The notes under the pieces were generated by a model, which was given only the letters and a program-made list of their open reading frames with translations, had not been told where the DNA came from and did not search any database. A stretch of 5,345 nt of DNA from Spirochaetales bacterium (lineage in GTDB: Bacteria > Spirochaetota > Spirochaetia > DSM-27196 > SLST01): NCBI GenBank assembly GCA_007130265.1, contig SLST01000428.1:1-5345 (forward strand). The letters are read 5' to 3'. Each line of letters opens with the position of its first letter. The stretch's first letter is position 1. This document shows positions 1-4,326 of the stretch, piece by piece. Position numbers and translations under genes: made by a program.

Positions 1-2
1 CG

Positions 3-890
3 TGCTCGCACTGGCTGACTCGCCACAAATCCAACGGTCATGAGGAGCACTATCACCAGGTGCTGCAGCCGGCGCTGGTGCATCCCGATCATTCTCAGGT
101 CATCCCCCTGGCGCCGGAGTTTATCCGTCGCCAGGATGGAGCGACCAAGCAGGACTGCGAGGTTGTCGCGGGGATGCGAGCGTTGAAGCGAATGCGTGCC
201 GATCATCGTCAACTGCCGGCGATCATCGTCGGCGACGCACTGTACTCGACCACGCGGTTCATCGCTGCGTTGGTCGAGAAGCGATTCTCTTACATCCTCG
301 GGGTCAAACCCGCAAGCCACAAGACGCTGTTTCAGGACGTCCAGGGACTACGCCGGGGGAACATGCTCGATCGCTTTGAGAAAACCCGAAAGGACCGATC
401 GCGGGTGGTCTACGAGTGGGTGCACGAGACGCCGCTGTACGCCCCCGATGAGGCACCGAAGGTGAACTTTGTCGAGTTCCACCTCTACGACGCGAACGGC
501 AAACGCACGCGCCACTTCTCATGGGTCACCGATCTTGCGATCAACGAGGAGAACGTCGAAGAGTTCGTGCGGGCGGCAAGATCGAGGTGGAAGATCGAGA
601 ACGAGAACTTCAACACGCTGAAGAACCATGGGTATCATCTCGAGCATAACTTCGGTCATGGCTCGCGCCATCTTTCCGAGGCGTTCTTTGTGCTGAACGT
701 TCTGGCGTTCTTCATGCATCAGATCTTCTCCCTCGTGGATGAGCTCTACCAACGAGCGCGTGCGACGTTCAGTTCTCGACGCGAGTACTGGAACGCGATT
801 CGTTCGGCGTTGCGATTGGTGCTCTTCGATTCCTGGGACCATCTGCTGCAGCGCATTCACGGACCGCCACTACCCGAGCGCAGAATCTAA
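3..890 (+). CDS. IS4-like DDE transposase, 5'-partial
   Basis: C-terminal part of an insertion-sequence transposase, which cuts and joins DNA at the element's ends through an RNase H-fold catalytic core. The frame is open from base 3 with no start before a GTG at 60. The residues upstream of that GTG (HWLTRHKSNGHEEHYHQ) fit the family, so the gene begins off the left edge and the GTG is not its real start. Numbering from that GTG, visible motifs are PEFIRRQDG with KQDCE (about 17-34), a GDALY block with Asp59 as a likely second catalytic acidic residue, and SRWKIENENFNTLK with Glu180 or Glu182 as the likely catalytic Glu. The last resembles the IS4 Y-R-E-K signature. A GYHLEHNFGHG block and a hydrophobic C-terminal helix follow. 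The frame is intact to TAA at 888-890. The exact IS family and whether the element is complete cannot be judged. Confidence 0.88.
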   Translation, partial: CSHWLTRHKSNGHEEHYHQVLQPALVHPDHSQVIPLAPEFIRRQDGATKQDCEVVAGMRALKRMRADHRQLPAIIVGDALYSTTRFIAALVEKRFSYILGVKPASHKTLFQDVQGLRRGNMLDRFEKTRKDRSRVVYEWVHETPLYAPDEAPKVNFVEFHLYDANGKRTRHFSWVTDLAINEENVEEFVRAARSRWKIENENFNTLKNHGYHLEHNFGHGSRHLSEAFFVLNVLAFFMHQIFSLVDELYQRARATFSSRREYWNAIRSALRLVLFDSWDHLLQRIHGPPLPERRI

Positions 891-903
891 AAAAGTTCTC
901 ATG

Positions 904-921
904 CCTCCGCCTTGCCGGAGG
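904..921. terminator. Weak stem-loop just after the transposase stop
   Basis: CCTCCG (904-909) pairs with CGGAGG (916-921) around a 6-base loop, 13 bases after the transposase stop. There is no U-tract after it on the + strand. On the - strand the stem is followed by a T-rich run (the complement of the A-run at 889-894) about ten bases away. A terminator role is therefore only possible, and it could equally be part of the IS end. Confidence 0.2.
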
Positions 922-1120
922 TGTCCCCCGGAGCCACTGCCTTACCCTCACAACTGAGTGAAATCGCCCGGCGAATCGTTCTGTTCGCTGCCTCTTGGGC
1001 ATTCTCGCGAAAACCCATCCCCGGAGAGCTCGAGGATGCTTCTTCGGCTCCTCTGCTACTTACGGTTTCCGTCCTTCGCCGGGAATTGCTGCTGCGTCGG
1101 AGATGCGACCCTGTTGCGCG

Positions 1121-1149
1121 TTGACGACGGTGAGACTCGGGTGTAGAGT
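1121..1149 (+). promoter_or_regulatory. Sigma70-type promoter for the redox operon
   Basis: TTGACG (1121-1126, five of six matches to the -35 consensus) is followed after exactly 17 bases by TAGAGT (1144-1149, four of six matches to the -10). This predicts a transcript start near 1156 and a leader of about 100 bases before the GTG at 1255. It is the best promoter-like pair seen between the transposase and the first operon gene. Confidence 0.5.
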
Positions 1150-1182
1150 GACGTAATCGGGATGGTGCCAACCAATAGTCAC

Positions 1183-1221
1183 ATGAGGAGACGCCGACGT
1201 CGGCCAAGTTCGGCCGGCTGA
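1183..1221 (+). CDS. Possible arginine-run leader peptide (MRRRRRRPSSAG)
   Basis: A 12-codon frame from ATG 1183 to TGA 1219-1221 reads Met, six arginines, then PSSAG. The six arginine codons are AGG, AGA, CGC, CGA, CGT and CGG, so every arginine codon occurs exactly once. It lies about 27 bases after the predicted transcript start and 33 bases before the first operon gene. Its 3' half is also the 5' arm of a helix that covers that gene's start. This is what one would expect of a stalling leader peptide. Against it, no Shine-Dalgarno sequence precedes the ATG, and the frame is very short. The run could also be a by-product of the palindrome at 1193-1204. No known leader peptide is recognised here. 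Confidence 0.3.
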   Translation: MRRRRRRPSSAG

Positions 1222-1257
1222 ACGCCCGATGAGCAGGAACGGAGGACTTGGCCGGTG
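1198..1257 (+). promoter_or_regulatory. Predicted helix hiding the ribosome binding site and GTG start
   Basis: Bases 1198-1211 can pair with 1244-1257 over 14 consecutive positions: 11 Watson-Crick pairs and 3 G-U pairs, with an uninterrupted 9-bp Watson-Crick core (1201-1209 with 1246-1254). The 3' arm contains half of the GGAGGA Shine-Dalgarno sequence (1241-1246) and the whole GTG start codon (1255-1257). The loop is 32 bases. A competing small hairpin, CGGCC (1201-1205) with GGCCG (1212-1216), would use the same 5' arm. Two exclusive folds of this kind are typical of translational attenuators or RNA thermometers. Which one applies, if either, is inference. Confidence 0.45.
1241..1246 (+). 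promoter_or_regulatory. Shine-Dalgarno sequence GGAGGA
   Basis: A near-perfect ribosome binding site lies 8 bases before GTG 1255 and fixes that codon as the start of the thioredoxin-like gene. Half of it falls in the predicted sequestering helix. Confidence 0.8.
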
Positions 1258-1740
1258 AATGAGCGAACGCGTTCCCTGGCGGCGACCGCAGGCGTGATCG
1301 TCCTCGTTGTGGTCGTGGCGCTTCTGAAGTCGGCGGCAGACCCGACGGAGACCGCAAGGGCCGCCGACGCAGCGGTCCGCCTCGAGTCGACGTACGAGGC
1401 ACTCGCCGGGCAGGAGAACGCGCTCGTCGTCGGCTTCTACCTGGAAGGTCACATCTGCTGCGAGGGAGCGCGGATCATGTACGACCAGATGCATGCCTCC
1501 GTCACCGACGTCCTCGAGCGGGCGGAGGAACTCCAGCTTGCCACGCTCCTGATCGACATGAACTATCTGCCCGTGGACGACCGCCCCTTCGCGTGGGAAC
1601 TGGGGGATCGGTTCGGCATTCAGGGCCTCAACGGCGTGGCGTTCCTGACGGCCGAACGCGAAATCCACTCGGCCATCCTCGGACCGCATTACTTCCTGCC
1701 ACGCATGATCGCGAGCGTTGAGGAGCTTGCGGGACTATGA
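1255..1740 (+). CDS. Membrane-anchored thioredoxin-fold protein with degenerate active site
   Basis: A 161-residue protein. Residues about 7-24 are one hydrophobic segment, so it is probably an N-terminal anchor with the rest outside the cytoplasm. Residues about 55-135 look like a thioredoxin fold: a beta strand (ALVVGFYLEG), the active-site position, a helix, LLIDMN with Asp101, then DRFGIQGLNGVAFL, which corresponds to the thioredoxin stretch YGIRGIPTLLLF. The CXXC motif is missing. Counting from Phe61, the two catalytic positions hold His66 and Cys69, with Cys68 next to it (H-I-C-C). The conserved cis-proline is Asn126. These are the only two cysteines, so an ordinary dithiol exchange mechanism is unlikely. 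Vicinal-thiol chemistry, metal binding or a structural role is possible. The start is set by GGAGGA 8 bases upstream. The stop overlaps the ATG of the CcdA-like gene by 4 bases (ATGA), implying translational coupling. The fold assignment is by eye and the function is unproven. Confidence 0.75.
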   Translation: MNERTRSLAATAGVIVLVVVVALLKSAADPTETARAADAAVRLESTYEALAGQENALVVGFYLEGHICCEGARIMYDQMHASVTDVLERAEELQLATLLIDMNYLPVDDRPFAWELGDRFGIQGLNGVAFLTAEREIHSAILGPHYFLPRMIASVEELAGL

Positions 1741-2396
1741 ACCTCGCCGTTGAGACGCCTGCGATCGTTGCCCTCGCGCTCGTGTTCGGGACCGGAATCC
1801 TGTCCGGTCTGAGTCCATGCTCCCTGCCGACGGCCGTGTTCGTTGCGTCCTGGGCCGGCGGGACCGGAAAGGTTTCGCGCCGACGCACCGTGACGCTGTC
1901 AACCGCGTTCGTTGCGGGTATCGTCATCACGCTGGCTGTTCTCGGCGCGCTTGCCGGATGGCTTGGATACGTGCTGCTCTACGTCCGTGCGCTGAACTAC
2001 GTCGTGGCTGCGATTATGCTGCTGACGGCGCTTTGGCTCCTGAAGGTGATTGACTTCTCGTCGATGATTCCTGTTCGCGAGTGGAAGGAGGCACGGGGTT
2101 CGGGTATCGCAGGGGCGTTTCTCCTGGGCGTGCCCTTCGCACTTACCGCATCTCCGTGCACCTTTCCGGTTACGATCGGCGTGCTCGCGTATGTTGCCGC
2201 GAGGGGGCAGCCCGCCTTCGGTGCCGCGCTCATGCTCGCCTTCGCCGTCGGCCGGAGCGCGCCGCTGTGGGTTGTCGCGACTTTCGCCGGTCTGGTGAGT
2301 CGGCTGCAGAGGGTGGCGCAGTATCAACCGGTGATCATGAAAGGCGCCGGGGTCGTGCTGATCGGGGTCGCCGGCTGGCTGTTATGGACCGCGTAG
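1737..2396 (+). CDS. ccdA: CcdA/DsbD-family transmembrane thiol reductant carrier
   Basis: A 219-residue membrane protein with about six hydrophobic helices, the usual size and topology of CcdA. This family carries reducing equivalents from cytoplasmic thioredoxin through a cysteine pair in the membrane to extracytoplasmic thioredoxin-like partners used in cytochrome c maturation, disulfide isomerisation or related tasks. The two hallmark sites are visible as a pseudo-repeat: GLSPCSLPT in helix 1 (Cys28) and TASPCTFPV in helix 4 (Cys141). They are the only cysteines. The ATG overlaps the stop of the thioredoxin-like gene, with GAGGAG at 1720-1725 as a plausible ribosome binding site 11 bases upstream. 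No cytochrome c biogenesis genes are in view. The likely partners here are the fused-in-operon thioredoxin-fold protein and the convergent CPTC lipoprotein, so the role in this organism is inferred. The symbol is a family label. Only 70 bases separate it from the convergent gene, without a clear terminator. Confidence 0.88.
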   Translation: MNLAVETPAIVALALVFGTGILSGLSPCSLPTAVFVASWAGGTGKVSRRRTVTLSTAFVAGIVITLAVLGALAGWLGYVLLYVRALNYVVAAIMLLTALWLLKVIDFSSMIPVREWKEARGSGIAGAFLLGVPFALTASPCTFPVTIGVLAYVAARGQPAFGAALMLAFAVGRSAPLWVVATFAGLVSRLQRVAQYQPVIMKGAGVVLIGVAGWLLWTA

Positions 2397-2466
2397 GCCG
2401 GCCTCTTGATGACCTCCGCCTTTGGAGCCGGATTGACCGCAGCTAACCAGGGGATGAACCGATCGC

Positions 2467-2823
2467 TCACCACGAGGCAAGGTAGTCCTCGATTTCCTCG
2501 AATCCCGCGTGAACATGCCCGTTCTCAAAGAGAACCGGGAACGCTGTCGCGCGAACGTCGATGCCGGCGGCTTCAGCGGCGTTGCGAAGCGCGGCAGCTC
2601 CGTCCTCGCGTCCCAGAACATGGATCCGCGCGGTGACATGCTCGTGCGCACGGTCGATTCCGGCGAGTTCGCCTGCGATCGCCTCCATCTGCGCCGTCTC
2701 CGGACAGGTGGGGCAGAGCGGCAGATAGAAGAACGAGAGCGATACCGGTTCGGGCGCGCGGCCGCAGCCGGTGAGGAGAAGGGTCACGACCGCCAGAATC
2801 GTAACGAGTGATGCAGATTTCAT
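2467..2823 (-). CDS. Lipoprotein thioredoxin/glutaredoxin-like protein with CPTC site
   Basis: A 118-residue exported protein. The N-terminus is a lipoprotein signal: Met-Lys, a hydrophobic stretch, then a lipobox ending LTGC with the predicted lipidated Cys20. The mature part begins with a beta strand (SLSFFYLPL) leading into Cys37-Pro-Thr-Cys40, a redox CXXC motif at the start of a helix. Near the C-terminus TAFPVLFENG carries Pro96 in the conserved cis-proline position, and the protein ends in a short helix. At about 98 mature residues it is near the minimal thioredoxin/glutaredoxin size. It should act as a membrane-tethered extracytoplasmic thiol-disulfide oxidoreductase. The convergent CcdA-like protein, whose gene ends 70 bases away, is the natural electron donor. 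GAGG on the - strand (complement of 2829-2832) lies 5 bases before the ATG and supports this start. The substrate is unknown; c-type cytochromes, metal-site cysteines or other envelope thiols are options. Confidence 0.85.
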   Translation of the reverse strand: MKSASLVTILAVVTLLLTGCGRAPEPVSLSFFYLPLCPTCPETAQMEAIAGELAGIDRAHEHVTARIHVLGREDGAAALRNAAEAAGIDVRATAFPVLFENGHVHAGFEEIEDYLASW

Positions 2824-2865
2824 CTGTTCCTCTTCCCGCTTTCAGCGTCGGCTCTGGTGCTCCGG

Positions 2866-2896
2866 TTCACGTCGCAGGTGGAGAATCTGGTAGAAT
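2866..2896 (+). promoter_or_regulatory. Candidate promoter for the ceramidase-like gene, possibly leaderless
   Basis: TAGAAT (2891-2896) matches five of six positions of the -10 consensus and ends 5 bases before ATG 2902. A weak -35 (TTCACG, 2866-2871) lies 19 bases upstream, longer than ideal. Transcription would begin at or next to the ATG, giving a leaderless message. This fits the absence of a correctly spaced Shine-Dalgarno sequence: GGAG at 2880-2883 is 18 bases away. On the opposite strand the same bases read TATTCTA and could serve the divergent lipoprotein gene. Confidence 0.4.
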
Positions 2897-2901
2897 ACCA
2901 T

Positions 2902-4326
2902 ATGCGTCGTTTCGCCTTTGTCGCTGGAATCATCATCCTGCTCCTGATTGCGTTCATAGTGCTCGTCGGACCGTGGCCCACTGTAGTCTCTGAGCGGCGC
3001 GCAGTCAACCGTCCGCTCGAGCGCGGGCTGACGAAGATCGAGGCGACGAGGTGGCCGATCGCCGAGGGTGAGTCGCTCCTCGCGGAGTGGGCGACCGTCC
3101 CGCTCGAGCTGCCGGAAGGGACGCCGCTTGCGGGGTACGGGGCGAGGCGCGGAGAGCCCGCGACGGGGTACCATGACCGGCTCGAAGTGGGGGCGCTCGT
3201 CCTGGGCACGGGCTCCGCGACGGGAGAGGCGGTGGCGCGGGTCGCGATCATCGCTTCGGACCTGCTCGTCGTGACGCCAAGGATCGCGGACGACGTGCGT
3301 TCGCGCGTCGGCATCCCGATCCTCTTCACCGCTTCGCACACCCATTCCGGTCCCGGCGCGGCGATGCCGGGCTTGATCGGCCGGGCATTTGGAGGAGCGT
3401 ACCGCGCCGACGTCGAGCGGGCTATCACCGACACGATGGCCGCGGCAGTGACCGCCATGCTCGAGCGTGCCGGCCAGGGGCTTCGTCCGGTGCGCGTCTC
3501 GCACGGTACCGTCGCCGTCGCGCAGCTGATTCGCAATCGTGCACGTGAGCAGACGGCCGGCTATCCGCCGGTCGATGCGATGCTCGATCTCATCTCGTTC
3601 GAGGACGATCTGGGGGGGCGGTTGTCGCTCGTCCGGTTCTCCGCGCATCCGACGATCATCGGCGCGTCGAACCTCGAGTTCTCAGCCGGGTATCCCGGGT
3701 TCCTGCGCGACGCCGTCGTGGAGCTCGCAGGCGGCGACGCCTTCTTTCTTCCCGGAGCGATGGGGAGCATGAGCCCGCGGGCTCCTGAGGGCTCCGCCGG
3801 GTTCGAGCGCGCGCGTGAGTACGCTCGTCTGCTCGCGGAGGCGCTTCCCGCGGATCCGCGCGTCATCGAGGTGGGTGAGCTTGGTGTGGCGGACGCGGCG
3901 CCCCGGGCGCCTCCACTGCAGTTGCGGGTTGCGCCGCGGCTGCGGGTCAGCCCGATCTTCCTGCGCCTGAACGGGATCCGGCGCGAGGCGCGGATTACCA
4001 TCGTGAGGCTCGGGCCGCTCGTCTTCGCCGGTTTTCCCGGTGACCTCAGCGGCGAGCTCGGGGCCGACCTGAGAGCCCGCGCCGCGGAGCGCGGGGCGAC
4101 CCTCCTTCCGTTGAGCTTCTCCGGTGCGTACCTCGGCTACATCTCGCCCGACGCCTACTACGATGAGCTCTATGACGGCTCCTCACTCGCCTACGAGACC
4201 GGTATCATGTCGTGGACCGGTCCCGGCCAGGAACGGTTCTTCTCTTCGCTCGCCTACGCGGCCCTTCCCGCGCTCGGATTCGCGCAGGAACCCCGGCTCG
4301 ATCTGCACACGTTTCAGGCGAAGTGA
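2902..4326 (+). CDS. Membrane-anchored neutral/alkaline ceramidase-like hydrolase
   Basis: A 474-residue protein from ATG 2902, matching the catalytic domain of neutral (non-lysosomal) ceramidases, zinc amidases that split ceramide into sphingosine and fatty acid. Residues about 5-24 are a hydrophobic signal-anchor. Motifs in order: TPLAGYG near the domain start; ASHTHSGPG with zinc-ligand candidates His146 and His148; NRAREQTAGYPPVD; FSAHPT with His249; a GSMSP block with Ser291 at the place of the family's GDVSP catalytic serine; FPGDLSGELG with Asp381 where the family usually has Glu; and AYLGYISPDAYY with Tyr410 or Tyr413 as the zinc-site tyrosine. The C-terminal Ig-like domain of Pseudomonas ceramidase is absent. 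The substrate may therefore be another N-acyl lipid or amide. An in-frame GTG at 2857 would add 15 residues ahead of the anchor but has no ribosome binding site. The last 144 bases overlap the copper ATPase gene on the other strand. Confidence 0.82.
   Translation: MRRFAFVAGIIILLLIAFIVLVGPWPTVVSERRAVNRPLERGLTKIEATRWPIAEGESLLAEWATVPLELPEGTPLAGYGARRGEPATGYHDRLEVGALVLGTGSATGEAVARVAIIASDLLVVTPRIADDVRSRVGIPILFTASHTHSGPGAAMPGLIGRAFGGAYRADVERAITDTMAAAVTAMLERAGQGLRPVRVSHGTVAVAQLIRNRAREQTAGYPPVDAMLDLISFEDDLGGRLSLVRFSAHPTIIGASNLEFSAGYPGFLRDAVVELAGGDAFFLPGAMGSMSPRAPEGSAGFERAREYARLLAEALPADPRVIEVGELGVADAAPRAPPLQLRVAPRLRVSPIFLRLNGIRREARITIVRLGPLVFAGFPGDLSGELGADLRARAAERGATLLPLSFSGAYLGYISPDAYYDELYDGSSLAYETGIMSWTGPGQERFFSSLAYAALPALGFAQEPRLDLHTFQAK

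Larger units (their letters stand above)
891..1182. other. Non-coding stretch after the transposase, probable IS right flank
   Basis: About 290 bases with no convincing gene. The short frames here on both strands lack a Shine-Dalgarno sequence, recognisable domains, or both. The element's right terminal repeat should lie in this stretch, but its left end is outside the window, so the boundary cannot be placed. A 6-bp inverted repeat lies at 904-909/916-921. A weaker 5-bp one (GCGAA/TTCGC) lies at 971-975/984-988. The promoter of the following operon sits near the right end. Confidence 0.5.

Noticed and set aside
912..1146. Two short + strand frames (912-1124 and 958-1146) in the gap after the transposase
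   Set aside because: No Shine-Dalgarno sequence, no recognisable motif, and mutually overlapping frames. Treated as non-coding.
899..1402. 167-residue frame on the - strand across the IS flank and the start of the thioredoxin-like gene
   Set aside because: Arg/Ser/Pro-rich composition with no domain, and it overlaps the supported GTG start and promoter on the other strand. It looks like an antisense shadow of GC-rich DNA.
1060..1689. 209-residue frame on the - strand opposite the thioredoxin-like gene
   Set aside because: No family features, and the + strand frame has a strong ribosome binding site, a membrane anchor, a thioredoxin-like pattern and coupling to ccdA.
2397..2466. Bidirectional terminator between ccdA and the lipoprotein gene
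   Set aside because: Only weak 4-bp pairings (for example CTCC/GGAG around GCCTTT) and no T-tract in either direction. No terminator is claimed.
2857..2901. GTG 2857 as the start of the ceramidase-like gene
   Set aside because: It adds 15 polar residues before a typical Met-Arg-Arg-hydrophobic signal-anchor, has no Shine-Dalgarno sequence, and would place a good -10 box inside the coding region. ATG 2902 is preferred, without certainty.
2820..3648. Two long - strand frames opposite the ceramidase-like gene (2820-3536 and 2842-3648)
   Set aside because: Low-complexity Arg/Ser/Pro-rich translations typical of antisense frames in GC-rich genes. The + strand carries conserved zinc-hydrolase motifs throughout.
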